DNA of 64,000 nt, taken from Pseudomonas asturiensis. Its GTDB lineage: Bacteria > Pseudomonadota > Gammaproteobacteria > Pseudomonadales > Pseudomonadaceae. A program made the position numbers and the translations under genes. The notes beneath the pieces were generated by a model. That model was not told the origin of the DNA. It made no database searches and worked only from the letters and a program-made list of their open reading frames with translations. Of the stretch, positions 9,511 to 20,887 are shown piece by piece; position 1 is the stretch's first letter; each line of letters starts with the position of its first letter. The stretch is taken from the NCBI RefSeq assembly GCF_900143095.1, contig NZ_FRDA01000003.1, positions 434,001 to 498,000 of the forward strand, written 5' to 3'.

Positions 9511-9852
9511 ATGCCACGAGGTGTTGAACGTGAGGTTAAAGAATCAAATCGTCAGTGGATGACGCGCAATGATCCTTTTGTCGAGGATTTCAATATGATG
9601 CTGGCCCAGCCTCATTCCAAGTCGGTACGGCTCAATGGACTGGCAACTTGCCTGCGTCTTGAGAACGTGTACTGGAATATTCTGACCGGTATTGCCAATG
9701 CCAACGACTGCTCGGTGAATACCGTGCTTTCCTACATCGATAGAGAGGTGCATCTGCGTTACGGTGGTGTAAAGAATTTCAGCGGTCTGATCCGGGTGGT
9801 CTGTGTGGCGCACCTGTTGAAGGCCGATCGTCTGGATGTTGCCCAGGCATAG
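9511..9852 (+). CDS. ribbon-helix-helix (RHH_4-type) protein
   Basis: The 113-aa product has a core from about residue 32 to 105 that reads SKSVRLNGLATCLRLENVYW, then a helix-rich part ending in VCVAHLLK. This is the pattern of the RHH_4 domain, a ribbon-helix-helix fold linked to DNA binding or small adaptor roles. The ATG at 9511 follows CAGGGGGTAAC. It stands alone between dps and aspS. Specific targets are not known to me. Confidence 0.8.
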   Translation: MPRGVEREVKESNRQWMTRNDPFVEDFNMMLAQPHSKSVRLNGLATCLRLENVYWNILTGIANANDCSVNTVLSYIDREVHLRYGGVKNFSGLIRVVCVAHLLKADRLDVAQA

Positions 9853-9997
9853 CGTGATCCCCTCATTCCAGCGGGCTCGCCTCCGGCGGGCCCGTGCCTT
9901 CCCTGTGTCGTGCGCAAGCCCTTCAGGTGCAGGCGGCAGATGCGAACTTATCCTGGCAGGATAGGTTCGTTCGGCTGCACGGCATCGATTAACTCTA

Positions 9998-10003
9998 TAT
10001 AAT
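9998..10003 (+). promoter_or_regulatory. candidate -10 element of the aspS promoter
   Basis: A perfect TATAAT lies 140 bp upstream of the aspS start. The -35 at the expected distance is weak (around 9970-9980), so the assignment is tentative. Confidence 0.45.
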
Positions 10004-10142
10004 CCTCCGCCTTGCTAACGGGCATGACTCTGCGTGGGCGAGGGCTGGCTTGAACTGTGTGCCGGTGCCTTGCACTATTGAGCGCAAGCCAGGAGCGAAA
10101 GCCCCACCGAATTTTCGAATTACGAGAAGTGAAAACACCATC

Positions 10143-11918
10143 ATGATGCGCAGCCATTATTGCGGCCAACTGAACGAGAGCCTGGAAGGTCAGGAAATTA
10201 CCCTTTGCGGATGGGTCCACCGTCGCCGTGACCATGGAGGCGTTATCTTCCTCGATATTCGCGACCGTGAAGGCATGGCTCAGGTGGTGTTCGACCCTGA
10301 TCGTGCCGATACCTTTGCCGCTGCCGACCGTGTTCGCAGCGAGTACGTGGTCAAGGTTGTCGGCAAGGTTCGTGCGCGTCCTGCCGGTGCCGTGAACCCC
10401 AACATGGCGTCTGGCGCCATTGAAGTGCTGGGCTATGAACTGGAAGTACTGAACGAGTCGGAAACCCCGCCGTTCCCGTTGAACGAGTATTCGGACGTCG
10501 GTGAAGAAACCCGCCTGCGTTATCGTTTCATCGACCTGCGTCGTCCTGAAATGGCCGAGAAGCTGCGTCTGCGCTCGCGCATCACCACCAGCATCCGCCG
10601 CTATCTCGATGAAAACGGCTTCCTGGACGTCGAGACGCCGATCCTGACGCGTGCTACCCCGGAAGGCGCTCGCGATTACCTGGTTCCAAGCCGCACACAC
10701 CCGGGCAGCTTCTTCGCGCTGCCGCAATCGCCTCAACTGTTCAAGCAGTTGCTGATGGTTGCCGGTTTTGATCGTTACTACCAGATCGCCAAGTGCTTCC
10801 GTGACGAAGACCTGCGTGCCGACCGCCAGCCGGAATTCACCCAGATCGACATCGAGACCAGCTTCCTCGACGAGAAAGACATCATCGGTCTGACCGAGAA
10901 GATGGTGCGTCAGCTGTTCAAGGAAGTCCTTGATGTGGAATTCGACGAATTCCCGCACATGACCTTCGAAGAGGCCATGCGTCGTTATGGCTCCGATAAG
11001 CCTGACCTGCGCAACCCGCTGGAACTGGTCGACGTTGCCGATCAGCTCAAGGACGTCGAGTTCAAGGTGTTCAGTGGTCCGGCCAACGATCCGAAATGCC
11101 GCATCGCCGCTCTGCGTGTACCAGGCGGGGCAAGCATGCCGCGCAAGCAGATCGACGATTACACCAAGTTTGTCGGTATCTACGGTGCGAAGGGGTTGGC
11201 GTACATCAAGGTCAACGAGCGCGCCAATGGCATCGACGGCCTGCAGTCACCCATCGTCAAGAACATCCCTGAAGCCAACCTCAATGTGATCCTGGATCGT
11301 GTGGGCGCGGTGGATGGCGATATCGTGTTCTTCGGTGCGGACAAGGCCAAGATCGTCAGCGAAGCACTGGGCGCACTGCGGATCAAGGTCGGCAACGACC
11401 TCAAGCTGCACACCTGCGAATGGGCCCCGATGTGGGTCGTCGATTTCCCGATGTTCGAAGAGAATGACGACGGCAGCTTCACCGCGTTGCACCACCCCTT
11501 CACGGCACCCAAGTGCACGCCTGAAGAGCTGGAAGCCAACCCGGCTACGGCATTGTCCCGTGCCTATGACATGGTATTGAACGGCACCGAGCTGGGTGGC
11601 GGTTCGATCCGTATCCATCGCAAGGAAATGCAGCAGGCTGTGTTCCGTCTGTTGGGCATCGCCGAAGACGAGCAGCAGGAGAAGTTCGGCTTCCTGCTCG
11701 ACGCTCTGAAATACGGCGCGCCACCGCACGGCGGTCTGGCGTTCGGTCTGGATCGTCTGGTCATGCTGATGACCGGCGCCCAGTCCATTCGTGAAGTCAT
11801 TGCCTTCCCGAAAACCCAGAGCGCTGCAGACGTCATGACGCAGGCGCCGGGTGTTGTGGATGCCAAGGCTCTGCGTGAACTGCACATTCGCCTGCGCGAG
11901 CAGCCAAAGGCCGAGTGA
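10143..11918 (+). CDS. aspS: aspartyl-tRNA synthetase
   Basis: This 591-aa class II synthetase has an N-terminal OB-fold anticodon-binding domain ([20 protein letters not shown]), the catalytic core with motif 2 ([20 protein letters not shown]) and motif 3 ([13 protein letters not shown]), and the bacterial GAD insertion around residues 310-420. In pseudomonads this enzyme is known to be able to charge both tRNA-Asp and tRNA-Asn, the latter for later amidation. The family start MMRSHYCGQ fits the ATG at 10143; the frame is open upstream to 10050 but without family similarity. It is followed by yebC. Confidence 0.97.
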   Translation: MMRSHYCGQLNESLEGQEITLCGWVHRRRDHGGVIFLDIRDREGMAQVVFDPDRADTFAAADRVRSEYVVKVVGKVRARPAGAVNPNMASGAIEVLGYELEVLNESETPPFPLNEYSDVGEETRLRYRFIDLRRPEMAEKLRLRSRITTSIRRYLDENGFLDVETPILTRATPEGARDYLVPSRTHPGSFFALPQSPQLFKQLLMVAGFDRYYQIAKCFRDEDLRADRQPEFTQIDIETSFLDEKDIIGLTEKMVRQLFKEVLDVEFDEFPHMTFEEAMRRYGSDKPDLRNPLELVDVADQLKDVEFKVFSGPANDPKCRIAALRVPGGASMPRKQIDDYTKFVGIYGAKGLAYIKVNERANGIDGLQSPIVKNIPEANLNVILDRVGAVDGDIVFFGADKAKIVSEALGALRIKVGNDLKLHTCEWAPMWVVDFPMFEENDDGSFTALHHPFTAPKCTPEELEANPATALSRAYDMVLNGTELGGGSIRIHRKEMQQAVFRLLGIAEDEQQEKFGFLLDALKYGAPPHGGLAFGLDRLVMLMTGAQSIREVIAFPKTQSAADVMTQAPGVVDAKALRELHIRLREQPKAE

Positions 11919-11924
11919 TGCCGG

Positions 11925-11952
11925 GCAGGGCGTATCCCCGGATACGCCCTGC
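11925..11952 (+). terminator. strong hairpin between aspS and yebC
   Basis: A perfect 13-bp inverted repeat (GCAGGGCGTATCC / GGATACGCCCTGC) with a 2-nt loop starts 7 bp after the aspS stop. No T-run follows, so it may set mRNA processing or partial termination. Confidence 0.5.
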
Positions 11953-12033
11953 ATTGCCCGAATCGAGTGAAGCTTTTTGCCTGCTATATGAGGCGAAAGG
12001 TGAAGGTGTTTCAAAAAGAATCTGGAGCGAGAA

Positions 12034-12780
12034 ATGGCAGGTCATTCTAAGTGGGCGAACATCAAGCACCGCAAAGAGCGTCAGGATGCCAAGAAAGGCA
12101 AGATCTTCACCAAGTGGATTCGTGAGCTGACCGTTGCCGCTCGTCAGGGTGGTGGCGATCCGGGCTCCAACCCGCGTCTGCGTCTGGCACTGGACAAGGC
12201 ACTCGGTGCCAACATGACCCGAGACACCATTGATCGTGCGGTGGCGCGTGGTGTGGGGGCCTCTGATGGCGATGACGTTGAAGAGCTGGGTTACGAAGGT
12301 TACGGACCGGGTGGCGTAGCGATCATGGTCGAGACCATGACCGACAACCGCAACCGTACTGCCGCGGCCGTACGTCACGCGTTCACAAAATGTGGCGGCA
12401 ATCTGGGTACTGACGGCTCGGTGGCCTATCTGTTTGATCGCAAGGGTCAGATCTCTTTTGCTGCAGGTGTCGATGAAGATGCCTTGATCGAAGCGGCAAT
12501 GGAGGCGGACGCTGATGATGTCGTGACCAATGAGGACGGCTCCATCGATGTGTTCACGTCTTTTTCCGGGTTCTATGCAGTGCGTAACGCATTGGAAGCG
12601 GCCGGTTTCAAGGCGGCGGATGCAGAGATCGTCATGTTGCCGACTACCAGCGCTTTGCTTGACCTGGAAACCGCTGAAAAAGTCCTCAAGCTGATCGACA
12701 TGCTTGAAGACCTGGATGACGTGCAGAACGTCTATTCGAACGCGGAAATTCCTGACGAGGTCATGGAACAACTGGGCTGA
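12034..12780 (+). CDS. yebC: YebC/PmpR family protein
   Basis: The 248-aa product starts [20 protein letters not shown], the hallmark of YebC/PmpR. Family members have been described both as DNA-binding regulators (PmpR of quorum sensing in P. aeruginosa) and as ribosome-associated factors that relieve stalling at proline stretches. The acidic middle and C-terminal domain are complete. It lies between aspS and ruvC, the order seen across pseudomonads. Confidence 0.94.
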   Translation: MAGHSKWANIKHRKERQDAKKGKIFTKWIRELTVAARQGGGDPGSNPRLRLALDKALGANMTRDTIDRAVARGVGASDGDDVEELGYEGYGPGGVAIMVETMTDNRNRTAAAVRHAFTKCGGNLGTDGSVAYLFDRKGQISFAAGVDEDALIEAAMEADADDVVTNEDGSIDVFTSFSGFYAVRNALEAAGFKAADAEIVMLPTTSALLDLETAEKVLKLIDMLEDLDDVQNVYSNAEIPDEVMEQLG

Positions 12781-12800
12781 TCGTCATAAAACAAGCTGCA

Positions 12801-12858
12801 TCGGAAGCCGGGGGATCGAAGCCGTGAGTGTCATGCGGCTATCGGCCTCCGGCTTCTG
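12801..12858 (+). terminator. candidate terminator after yebC
   Basis: GAAGCCGG at the left and CCGGCTTC at the right enclose a long loop, followed by TGCCTTTAT. The stem is short and the loop large, so confidence is modest. Confidence 0.35.
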
Positions 12859-12909
12859 CCTTTATGCTGCGCTCATTGTGTTGCGTCATCTTCTTTAGCT
12901 GCAGGCGTT

Positions 12910-13434
12910 ATGACTCTTATTCTTGGTATCGACCCCGGTTCGCGAATTACCGGCTATGGCGTGGTACGTGATACCGGCCGTGGTTGTGTCTACGTGGCAT
13001 CGGGTTGCATTCGCACCGGCAGTGGTGAACTGCACGAGCGTCTGCAAATCGTCTATCGCGGCGTTCGCGAAGTCATCAAGACCTACGGTCCCGTGACCAT
13101 GGGCATTGAAAAAGTCTTTATGGCGCGCAATGCCGATTCGGCGCTCAAGCTCGGCCAGGCCCGAGGCGCTGCCATCGTGGCGGGCGCAGAAGAGGCGCTG
13201 GAGATCGCTGAATACACGGCCACTCAGGTCAAACAGGCCGTCGCGGGTACAGGCGGCGCCAATAAAGAGCAGGTGATGATGATGGTCATGCATTTGCTAA
13301 AGCTGACCCAGAAGCCGCAGATCGATGCCTCCGATGCGTTGGCCATTGCGCTGTGTCACGCGCATACCCGTTCCAGTCTGATCCCTCATGGTCTGGGGAC
13401 TGCGCGCAGTCGCGGCGGCAGGCTGCGTCTCTGA
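12910..13434 (+). CDS. ruvC: Holliday junction resolvase RuvC
   Basis: RuvC (174 aa) cuts Holliday junctions as a dimer. The RNase H-like fold shows the catalytic Asp8 ([10 protein letters not shown]), the second acidic residue in [10 protein letters not shown], and the paired Asp residues in the segment [15 protein letters not shown]. It heads a ruvC-ruvA-ruvB cluster, with a 106-bp gap before ruvA. No consensus LexA box was recognised upstream. Confidence 0.97.
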   Translation: MTLILGIDPGSRITGYGVVRDTGRGCVYVASGCIRTGSGELHERLQIVYRGVREVIKTYGPVTMGIEKVFMARNADSALKLGQARGAAIVAGAEEALEIAEYTATQVKQAVAGTGGANKEQVMMMVMHLLKLTQKPQIDASDALAIALCHAHTRSSLIPHGLGTARSRGGRLRL

Positions 13435-13540
13435 CTGCATCATTCGTACGCATTTTTTTACTTGCAGGTCTGGCAACTCCTGTGATGATTGTCTCCAACT
13501 TTTTCGCGCAAGCGATAGGCAACACGAAAGGATCTGATAC

Positions 13541-14149
13541 GTGATTGGACGTTTACGCGGCTTTCTGGCCGAAAAACAGCCTCCGCACCTGGTGTTGGAC
13601 GTCAATGGTGTCGGTTACGAGCTGGAGGTCCCCATGACCACGCTCTACCGGTTGCCCCACGTTGGCGAACCTGTGACCCTGCACACGCATCTTGTGGTCC
13701 GGGAGGACGCACATCTGCTGTATGGTTTTTACGAGAAGCGCGAGCGCGAGCTGTTTCGAGAGCTGATCCGGCTCAATGGCGTCGGCCCCAAGCTGGCGCT
13801 GGCATTGATGTCGGGTTTGGAGGTCGACGAGCTGGTGCGCTGCGTTCAGGCACAGGACACCTCGGCGCTGACGCGTATTCCAGGCGTCGGCAAGAAGACG
13901 GCCGAGCGTCTGCTGGTGGAACTCAAGGACCGCTTCAAGGCCTGGGAATCGCTGCCTGGTACCTTCACTCTGGTTTCCAGCGGTCCGAATCAGGCCGAAC
14001 CTGTGGCGTCGGCTGAGTCCGATGCGGTCAGTGCGTTGATTTCGCTGGGCTACAAACCTCAGGAGGCGAGCAAAGCCGTCTCCGCCATCAAGGAAAAAGA
14101 CTTGAGCAGTGCCGATCTCATCCGGCGTGCATTGAAGGGGATGGGATAA
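13541..14149 (+). CDS. ruvA: Holliday junction branch migration protein RuvA
   Basis: RuvA (202 aa) tetramers bind the junction and load RuvB. Visible are the N-terminal OB fold ([20 protein letters not shown]), two helix-hairpin-helix motifs ([15 protein letters not shown] and [17 protein letters not shown]) and the mobile C-terminal domain that contacts RuvB. The start is GTG at 13541, preceded by GAAAGGATCTG. The stop codon is directly followed by the ruvB start. Confidence 0.97.
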   Translation: MIGRLRGFLAEKQPPHLVLDVNGVGYELEVPMTTLYRLPHVGEPVTLHTHLVVREDAHLLYGFYEKRERELFRELIRLNGVGPKLALALMSGLEVDELVRCVQAQDTSALTRIPGVGKKTAERLLVELKDRFKAWESLPGTFTLVSSGPNQAEPVASAESDAVSALISLGYKPQEASKAVSAIKEKDLSSADLIRRALKGMG

Positions 14150-15208
14150 GTGATAGATGCCGACCGTTTGATAACCGCCACCGGCGGCCGTGATCGCGAC
14201 GAGCAACTGGACCGTGCGATTCGCCCGCTGAGCCTGGCTGACTATATCGGCCAGCCGACCGTCCGCGAGCAGATGGAGTTGTTCATCCAGGCTGCGCGAG
14301 GCCGTAACGAGTCGCTGGACCACACGCTGATCTTCGGGCCGCCGGGCCTGGGCAAGACCACGCTGGCCAATATCATTGCTCAGGAAATGTCGGTCTCGAT
14401 TAAAAGCACCTCAGGCCCGGTGCTGGAGAGGCCTGGTGATCTGGCCGCGATTCTGACCAATCTTGAACCTAACGACGTGCTCTTCATCGACGAGATACAC
14501 AGGCTGTCGCCCATCGTGGAAGAAGTCCTGTATCCGGCAATGGAAGACTTTCAACTGGACATCATGATCGGGGAGGGGCCTGCTGCACGCTCCATCAAGC
14601 TCGATCTGCCGCCGTTCACGCTGGTCGGAGCGACCACCCGCGCCGGCATGCTCACCAACCCGTTGCGCGACCGTTTCGGTATCGTGCAGCGCCTTGAGTT
14701 CTACAGCATCGCCGATCTGTCGACCATCGTGACCCGGTCAGCCGGGATCCTGGGGCTGGTCATCGAGCCGGAAGGCGCATTCGAGATTGCTCGTCGGGCT
14801 CGCGGCACGCCACGTATCGCCAACCGTCTGCTGCGCCGCGTGCGCGACTTCGCCGAAGTGCGCGGCAATGGGCAGATTACCCGCCAGACCGCCGACAAGG
14901 CCCTGAACCTGCTGGATGTCGACGAGCATGGGTTCGACCACCAGGACAGGCGCTTGCTGTTGACCATGATCGAGAAGTTCGACGGCGGTCCGGTGGGCGT
15001 GGACAGCCTGGCAGCGGCCATCAGCGAAGAGCGCCACACGATCGAGGACGTCCTCGAACCCTATTTGATCCAGCAAGGCTATATGATGCGCACGCCTCGC
15101 GGCCGTGTGGTGACGCGTCACGCCTATCTGCACTTCGGTCTGAACATCCCTTCAAGGATGGGCGAGTTGCCGGTGCCGGAGGAATTTGTCGATGACGCGG
15201 CCGATTAA
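14150..15208 (+). CDS. ruvB: Holliday junction helicase motor RuvB
   Basis: RuvB (352 aa) is the AAA+ motor for branch migration. It has Walker A (GPPGLGKTT), Walker B (LFIDEIHRL), sensor 1 around GATTRAG, an arginine finger in NPLRDRFG, and a C-terminal winged-helix domain. The GTG start at 14150 abuts the ruvA stop, so the two are translationally coupled. Confidence 0.97.
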   Translation: MIDADRLITATGGRDRDEQLDRAIRPLSLADYIGQPTVREQMELFIQAARGRNESLDHTLIFGPPGLGKTTLANIIAQEMSVSIKSTSGPVLERPGDLAAILTNLEPNDVLFIDEIHRLSPIVEEVLYPAMEDFQLDIMIGEGPAARSIKLDLPPFTLVGATTRAGMLTNPLRDRFGIVQRLEFYSIADLSTIVTRSAGILGLVIEPEGAFEIARRARGTPRIANRLLRRVRDFAEVRGNGQITRQTADKALNLLDVDEHGFDHQDRRLLLTMIEKFDGGPVGVDSLAAAISEERHTIEDVLEPYLIQQGYMMRTPRGRVVTRHAYLHFGLNIPSRMGELPVPEEFVDDAAD

Positions 15209-15344
15209 AAGCGAAGGCCTGCGATTTATTCGCGGTTTGCGTGGTCAGATTGCCAGTCTCGCAAGTGTTACAGGCGATAAGCGGCAAATCGTTGAAAAAC
15301 AGTTGCCTGACCCGATTGGCAACGTGAGGAGTAAGCACTAGAGT

Positions 15345-15812
15345 ATGCGCGCGCAAAACGGGGTTCAGTCGTTCGCACATCGCTGTCGCGTTTATTACGA
15401 GGACACCGATGCTGGCGGCATCGTCTACTACGTCAATTATCTGAAATTCATGGAGCGGGCTCGTACCGAGCGGCTGCGCGAGCTTGGGTTTGCCCAGTCC
15501 GCGATGGCGCAGGACAACCTGTTGTTTGTCGTGCACACAAGCGAAGCGCGTTATCACAAGCCGGCGCGGCTGGATGACGAGTTGCTCGTCAGTGCAGAAG
15601 TAATCGAATTGAACCGTGTCAGCCTGCGCTTTCAACAGCAAGTCAGGCGGGCGTCGGATGCAACGCTGCTCTGTGAGGGGCAGTTCTTGGTGGCGTGCGT
15701 ACGCGCCGATAGTTTGAAACCCCGGGCCATTCCCGAAACTCTGCGCGCGGCCTTTGCCGTCCAGAGTGGCGCGGGTAAACATTCAGAGCAGGAGATAAAG
15801 CGTGGAAGCTAA
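15345..15812 (+). CDS. ybgC: YbgC-type acyl-CoA thioesterase
   Basis: This 155-aa hot-dog-fold thioesterase has the catalytic motif [17 protein letters not shown]. It hydrolyses acyl-CoA or acyl-ACP and in enterobacteria associates with phospholipid synthesis enzymes. It is the first gene of the tol-pal operon, and its end overlaps the tolQ start by 11 bp. The ATG at 15345 is preceded by GTGAGGAGTAAGC. Confidence 0.93.
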   Translation: MRAQNGVQSFAHRCRVYYEDTDAGGIVYYVNYLKFMERARTERLRELGFAQSAMAQDNLLFVVHTSEARYHKPARLDDELLVSAEVIELNRVSLRFQQQVRRASDATLLCEGQFLVACVRADSLKPRAIPETLRAAFAVQSGAGKHSEQEIKRGS

Positions 15813-16497
15813 CGTCGTCGACCATTCCTCCATGTGGAGTTTGGTCAGCAATGCCAGCATTGTTGTTCAGTTGGTGATGCTGATTCTGGTGGCCGCCTCG
15901 GTCACGTCATGGATCGTGATTTTTCAGCGCAGCAATATGCTGCGTGCAGGTCGACGTGCACTGGACAGCTTTGAAGAGCGCTTCTGGTCCGGTATCGATT
16001 TGTCCAAGCTGTACCGTCAGGCAGGCAGCAATCCTGATCCGGATTCGGGCGTCGAGCAGATCTTCCGTGCCGGTTTCAAGGAGTTCTCCCGTCTGCGTCA
16101 GCAGTCCGGCGTTGATCCTGATGCGGTGATGGAAGGTGTGGCCCGAGCCATGCGCGTTGCCATTTCCCGTGAGGAAGAAAAACTGGAATCCGGTCTGTCG
16201 TTTCTGGCGACCGTGGGTTCTACCAGCCCATACGTCGGTCTGTTCGGTACCGTCTGGGGGATCATGAACTCCTTCCGCGGTCTGGCGACTGCTCAGCAGG
16301 CGACCCTCGCCACCGTAGCACCGGGTATTGCCGAAGCCCTTATCGCGACAGCCATTGGCCTGTTCGCGGCAATCCCGGCCGTTATCGCCTACAACCGTTT
16401 CTCCGCACGCAGCGAGACCCTGATCAGCCGTTACTACACGTTCGCTGAAGAGTTCCAGGCCATCCTGCACCGTAAAGTGCACACCAGCGAAGAGTGA
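15802..16497 (+). CDS. tolQ: Tol-Pal motor protein TolQ
   Basis: TolQ (231 aa) forms the proton-driven motor with TolR in the inner membrane. There are three transmembrane segments: near residues 15-40, 130-155 (containing [18 protein letters not shown]) and 165-190 ([19 protein letters not shown]). The GTG start at 15802 lies after GGAGATAAAGC and inside the ybgC 3' end. It belongs to the MotA/TolQ/ExbB family; the tol context excludes ExbB. Confidence 0.96.
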   Translation: MEANVVDHSSMWSLVSNASIVVQLVMLILVAASVTSWIVIFQRSNMLRAGRRALDSFEERFWSGIDLSKLYRQAGSNPDPDSGVEQIFRAGFKEFSRLRQQSGVDPDAVMEGVARAMRVAISREEEKLESGLSFLATVGSTSPYVGLFGTVWGIMNSFRGLATAQQATLATVAPGIAEALIATAIGLFAAIPAVIAYNRFSARSETLISRYYTFAEEFQAILHRKVHTSEE

Positions 16498-16511
16498 GCA
16501 GGTAATCCCCC

Positions 16512-16976
16512 ATGGCTTTAATCGCTCGAGATCGACGCAGAAAACGCAAGCCGGTCGCTGAAATGAACGTAGTGCCCTACATCGACGTGATGCTGGTGCT
16601 GCTCGTGATTTTCATGGTGACGGCTCCCATGATCAACCAGGGCGTGAAGGTCGACTTGCCCAAGGTCTCCAGCGAGGCTTTGCCGCAAGACAACAACAAC
16701 CAGGTCCTGACCATTTCGATCAAGGCTGACAAGACCTATTACTGGAACCTTGGCAGCGAAGTCGACACCGACAAGCAGATGGACAAGGCGATGACCCTGC
16801 CGCAACTGACGGCCGCAGTCACCAAGATCGTCGCTGCCGGGCGTGATGCCGGCAAGCAGACACAGGTGTTCATTCGTGGTGACAAGACCGTTGATTACGG
16901 CTCTGTCATGGGCACGATGGGCGGGCTGCAGAAAGCCGGGGTCGGGAACGTTGGCCTGATTACCGAGGCACCCTGA
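16512..16976 (+). CDS. tolR: Tol-Pal motor protein TolR
   Basis: TolR (154 aa) has a short basic cytoplasmic tail, a single transmembrane helix with the essential Asp25 (VVPYIDVMLVLLVIFMV) and a periplasmic domain that binds peptidoglycan in its active form. The stop overlaps the tolA start by one base. Confidence 0.96.
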   Translation: MALIARDRRRKRKPVAEMNVVPYIDVMLVLLVIFMVTAPMINQGVKVDLPKVSSEALPQDNNNQVLTISIKADKTYYWNLGSEVDTDKQMDKAMTLPQLTAAVTKIVAAGRDAGKQTQVFIRGDKTVDYGSVMGTMGGLQKAGVGNVGLITEAP

Positions 16977-18046
16977 TGCAGCCGATTCGAGAGCCGACAG
17001 CCTCGGAAAGCTATTTCTGGCCCAGTGTCTGGGCTGTGGCGTTGCATATCCTGATTTTTGGCATGCTGTTCGTGAGCTTTGCCATGACGCCCGATCTGCC
17101 TGAAGCCAAGCCTATCGTTCAGGCAACGCTTTATCAGCTCAAGTCCAAAAGTCAGGCGACGACCCAGACCAACCAGAAAATTGCTGGCGAGGCGAAGAAG
17201 ACCGCTGCGCGACAGACTGAAGTCGAGCAGTTGGAGCAGAAGAAAATCGAGCAGTTGAAGCAGGAAGCTGTTAAAGCTGCGGAACAAAAGAAAGAAGAGG
17301 CCGCTCAAAAAGCGGAAGAACAAAAGGCTGCCGACGAAGCCAAGAAGGCCGAGCAGAAAGCGGAGGAAGCCAAAAAGGCTGACGATGCGAAGAAAGCTGA
17401 TGAGGCCAAGAAGGTCGCCGACGCCAAAAAAGCTGAAGAAAAGCAACTGGCCGACATAGCCAAGAAAAAAGCTGAAGACGAAGCGAAGAAGAAAGCCGAG
17501 GAAGACGCCAAGAAGGCTGCTGCCGAGGAAGCCAAGAAGCAGGCTGCTGACGAGGCCAAGAAAAAGGCCGCTGAAGACGCCAAGAAGAAGGCCGCCGAGG
17601 ACGCCAAGAAGAAAGCCGCTGCCGACTCCGCCAAGAAGGCGCAGGAAGCCGCTCGTAAATCTGCCGAAGACAAGAAGGCGCAAGCACTGGCCGATTTGCT
17701 GTCCGACAAACCGGAACGGCAACAGGCTTTGGCAGATGAACGTGGTGACGAAACCGCTGGCAGCTTCGATGATCTGATTCGTGTGCGTGCATCCGAAGGC
17801 TGGAGTCGTCCTCCATCGGCACGTAACAACATGTCGGTAGTTTTGCAGATCGGCATGTTGCCGGACGGAACAATCGCTTCGGTATCGGTTGCCAAGTCAA
17901 GTGGTGACGGGCCGTTCGATAGCTCTGCGGTTGCTGCGGTGAAAAACATTGGGCGTTTGACAGAAATGCAAGGTCTCAAGCCTGCTGACTTCGCTCCGTA
18001 TCGTTCATTCAAGATGACATTCACACCTGGAGATCTAGCCTTGTGA
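16976..18046 (+). CDS. tolA: TolA, transperiplasmic Tol-Pal linker
   Basis: TolA (356 aa) links the inner-membrane motor to Pal and TolB. It has one N-terminal membrane segment ([18 protein letters not shown]), then a ~150-residue Ala/Lys/Glu-rich helix made of many short AKKKAEE-like units, and a globular C-terminal TolA domain from about residue 250 (SWRPP-like [10 protein letters not shown]). The repetitive lysine codons make this the most low-complexity stretch of the window. The 3' end overlaps tolB in GTGA. Confidence 0.95.
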   Translation: MQPIREPTASESYFWPSVWAVALHILIFGMLFVSFAMTPDLPEAKPIVQATLYQLKSKSQATTQTNQKIAGEAKKTAARQTEVEQLEQKKIEQLKQEAVKAAEQKKEEAAQKAEEQKAADEAKKAEQKAEEAKKADDAKKADEAKKVADAKKAEEKQLADIAKKKAEDEAKKKAEEDAKKAAAEEAKKQAADEAKKKAAEDAKKKAAEDAKKKAAADSAKKAQEAARKSAEDKKAQALADLLSDKPERQQALADERGDETAGSFDDLIRVRASEGWSRPPSARNNMSVVLQIGMLPDGTIASVSVAKSSGDGPFDSSAVAAVKNIGRLTEMQGLKPADFAPYRSFKMTFTPGDLAL

Positions 18047-19344
18047 TCAACCTTTTTCGAGGACTGCTTTTCGTTCTCTGCTGTGCAGCCGGAGTTGCGG
18101 CCGCAGAAGAAAAGAACATTCTGGTCACCAGCGGCAGTGACCGTGCCACCCCGATCGCTGTCGTGCCGTTTGGCTGGCAGGGCGGCAACGTGCTGCCGGA
18201 AGACATGGCGGAGATCGTCAGCAACGACCTGCGCAACTCCGGCTACTACGCGCCGATCCCGAAACAGAACATGATCAGCTTGCCGACCCAGGCCAGCGAA
18301 GTCATTTTCCGTGACTGGAAAGCACTGGGCGCCCAGTACGTCATGGTCGGCAACATTGTTCCTGCAGGCGGTCGTCTGCAGATTCAGTATGCGCTGTTCA
18401 ACGTCGCTACCGAGCAACAGGTCCTGACCGGTAACGTTTCCGGCACCAACGACCAGTTGCGTGACATGGCGCACTACATTGCCGACCAGTCGTTCGAGAA
18501 ACTCACCGGCATCAAAGGTGCATTCTCGACACGCATGCTCTACGTAACAGCAGAGCGCTTCTCGGAAAACAACACGCGCTACACCCTGCAACGTTCGGAT
18601 TACGACGGTGCGCGTGCAGTGACGTTGTTGCAGTCCCGTGAGCCGATCCTGTCGCCGCGCTTTGCGCCGGATGGCAAGCGTATTGCCTATGTATCGTTCG
18701 AGCAGAAGCGTCCGCGCATCTTCGTTCAGCACATCGATACCGGGCGTCGCGAGCAGATCACCAACTTCGAAGGCCTGAACGGCGCACCTGCGTGGTCACC
18801 GGATGGCACCAAGCTGGCATTCGTGCTGTCCAAGGACGGTAACCCGGAAATCTACGTGATCAATCTGGCTTCGCGTCAGTTGAGCCGTGTGACCAATGAC
18901 TCTTCCATCGACACCGAACCGTTCTTCGGCAAGGATGGCTCGACGATCTACTTCACGTCGGACCGTGGTGGAAAGCCGCAAATCTACAAAACCAATATCA
19001 ATGGCGGTGGTGCCGAACGTGTTACGTTCGTGGGTAACTACAACGCCAACCCGAAATTGTCAGCCGATGAAAAGACGCTGGTGATGATTCACAGGCAGGA
19101 AGGCTTCACTAATTTCAAGGTCGCCGTGCAGGATTTGGCCCGCGGAAGCGTAAAAATCCTTACAGATAGCAACCTTGATGAGTCGCCTACTGTTGCGCCC
19201 AACGGCACCATGGTAATCTACGCCACCCGCCAGCAGGGCCGGGGAGTCTTGATGCTCGTGTCCATTAACGGACGCGTAAGGCTCCCGCTTCCTACCGCTC
19301 AAGGCGAAGTCAGAGAACCTTCCTGGTCCCCTTACCTGAACTGA
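18043..19344 (+). CDS. tolB: TolB, periplasmic beta-propeller
   Basis: TolB (433 aa) is a periplasmic protein that binds Pal and TolA. A Sec signal peptide (cleavage near GVAAAEE) precedes an alpha/beta N-domain and a six-bladed propeller whose blades carry repeated [24 protein letters not shown] units. The GTG start at 18043 overlaps the tolA stop. Confidence 0.96.
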   Translation: MINLFRGLLFVLCCAAGVAAAEEKNILVTSGSDRATPIAVVPFGWQGGNVLPEDMAEIVSNDLRNSGYYAPIPKQNMISLPTQASEVIFRDWKALGAQYVMVGNIVPAGGRLQIQYALFNVATEQQVLTGNVSGTNDQLRDMAHYIADQSFEKLTGIKGAFSTRMLYVTAERFSENNTRYTLQRSDYDGARAVTLLQSREPILSPRFAPDGKRIAYVSFEQKRPRIFVQHIDTGRREQITNFEGLNGAPAWSPDGTKLAFVLSKDGNPEIYVINLASRQLSRVTNDSSIDTEPFFGKDGSTIYFTSDRGGKPQIYKTNINGGGAERVTFVGNYNANPKLSADEKTLVMIHRQEGFTNFKVAVQDLARGSVKILTDSNLDESPTVAPNGTMVIYATRQQGRGVLMLVSINGRVRLPLPTAQGEVREPSWSPYLN

Positions 19345-19396
19345 CGCGGCGCTACACGATTTGCTTAACACACTGGGGTTCATTAGGAGTTTCAAG

Positions 19397-19894
19397 ATGG
19401 AAATGCTGAAGTTTGGTAAGTTTGCTGCGCTGGCTCTGGCCATGGCTGTAGCTGTAGGTTGCTCGTCCAAAGGCGGCGATAACGCCGGCGCTGGCGCTGT
19501 CGACCCTAACGCTGGTTACGGTGCCAACACTGGCGCTGTTGACGGCTCCCTGAGCGAAGAAGCTGCACTGCGCGCAATCACCACCTTCTACTTCGAATAC
19601 GACAGTTCGGACCTGAAGCCAGAAGCCATGCGCTCCCTGGACGTGCACGCTAAAGACCTGAAAGCAAACGGCGCTCGCGTTGTTCTGGAAGGCAACACCG
19701 ACGAACGTGGTACTCGTGAGTACAACATGGCACTGGGCGAGCGTCGTGCGAAAGCCGTTCAGCGCTACCTGGTACTGCAAGGTGTTTCCCCAGCTCAGCT
19801 GGAACTGGTTTCCTACGGCGAAGAGCGTCCAGTTGCTACTGGCAACGACGAGCAGTCGTGGGCTCAGAACCGTCGCGTCGAACTGCGTAAGTAA
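19397..19894 (+). CDS. pal: peptidoglycan-associated lipoprotein Pal (OprL)
   Basis: Pal (165 aa) has a lipoprotein signal with lipobox ending VAVGC (Cys near residue 21), a Gly/Ala-rich linker and an OmpA-C peptidoglycan-binding domain with [19 protein letters not shown]. The start ATG at 19397 has TAGGAG 8 nt upstream; upstream in-frame starts are less likely. It anchors the outer membrane to the wall. Confidence 0.96.
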   Translation: MEMLKFGKFAALALAMAVAVGCSSKGGDNAGAGAVDPNAGYGANTGAVDGSLSEEAALRAITTFYFEYDSSDLKPEAMRSLDVHAKDLKANGARVVLEGNTDERGTREYNMALGERRAKAVQRYLVLQGVSPAQLELVSYGEERPVATGNDEQSWAQNRRVELRK

Positions 19895-19900
19895 TTTGAC

Positions 19901-20716
19901 ATGCGAACGTGCCGACGTGCTCTAACCGTTTTGGCCCTCGCCCTTCCGCTTTCAGCGTTGGGTGCGGCTCCTGTGGTCGATAACAATTCTGGCTCTGGCA
20001 GCAGCAGTTATCCGCCAGCGGGTTATGGCACGTCCGGCGTCTATGCCGGGGGAGGGGTTACACCTCCTCCCTCGGCACAAGGTCAGCTGTTCATGCAGCT
20101 GCAACAAATGCAGGACGAAATCGCGCGTTTGCGCGGTGTTGTCGAGGTCCAGCAGAACGACATCCAGCGCATGAAGCAGGAAGCTCTGGAGCGTTATCAG
20201 GAACTCGATCAACGTATAGCCAGTGGCGCTGCCGCTCCGGCTACCAATAATTCCCAACCTTCTGGTGGCGCAGTTGACGCCAGTGGGACGCCTTCGGCTC
20301 CAGCCGCTCAGGCACCGGCAGCAGGCACTGAGCCTCCTGATCCGGCGAAGGAAAAGCTTTATTACGAAGCTGCCTTCGATTTGATCAAGGCGAAGGATTT
20401 CGACAAGGCCAGTCAGGCCTTCACCGCATTCCTGCGCAAATACCCGAACAGCTCGTACGCGGGCAATGCCCAGTACTGGTTGGGCGAAGTGAATCTGGCT
20501 AAAGGTGACCTTCAAGGCGCTGGTCAGGCATTCGCCAAAGTGAGTCAGCAGTATCCGAAACACGCCAAAGTGCCTGATTCGCTGTACAAGCTGGCGGATG
20601 TTGAACGCCGCCTGGGTCATAACGACAAGGTCAAAGGCATTCTGCAGCAGGTTGTTGCCCAGTATCCGGGTACTTCCGCCGCTCAGCTGGCACAGCGAGA
20701 CCTTCAGCGTCTCTGA
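19901..20716 (+). CDS. cpoB: CpoB (YbgF), cell division coordinator
   Basis: The 271-aa protein has a signal peptide, a trimeric coiled coil around residues 60-105 (QLQQMQDEIARLRGVVEVQQ), a Pro/Ala linker and C-terminal TPR-like repeats (YEAAFDLIKAKDFDKASQAF and two more). In enterobacteria CpoB links PBP1B activity with Tol-driven outer-membrane constriction. It lies 6 bp after pal and closes the operon. Confidence 0.94.
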   Translation: MRTCRRALTVLALALPLSALGAAPVVDNNSGSGSSSYPPAGYGTSGVYAGGGVTPPPSAQGQLFMQLQQMQDEIARLRGVVEVQQNDIQRMKQEALERYQELDQRIASGAAAPATNNSQPSGGAVDASGTPSAPAAQAPAAGTEPPDPAKEKLYYEAAFDLIKAKDFDKASQAFTAFLRKYPNSSYAGNAQYWLGEVNLAKGDLQGAGQAFAKVSQQYPKHAKVPDSLYKLADVERRLGHNDKVKGILQQVVAQYPGTSAAQLAQRDLQRL

Positions 20717-20736
20717 TGCCCTGACTCGTAAATCAA

Positions 20737-20764
20737 GAAAGCCGCGCTCGTCGCGGCTTTTTTC
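20737..20764 (+). terminator. terminator of the tol-pal operon
   Basis: AAGCCGCG-CTCGT-CGCGGCTT hairpin followed by TTTT, 21 bp after the cpoB stop. Confidence 0.85.
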
Positions 20765-20887
20765 GTTAGAATCTCGCACCCGAAATTCCGGTACACATTA
20801 CGCTTCGCTGGATTCTGCGAGTGCAGGGTTCCTTGAAGTGCCTGACGGAGGCGGACGGCCTGTTTAGCTGTTACGCCCGTGGCTGAT

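Noticed and set aside
17305..18732. Minus-strand 475-codon frame opposite tolA/tolB
   Set aside because: It mirrors the repetitive lysine/alanine codons of TolA and gives a Ser/Ala/Phe low-complexity product.
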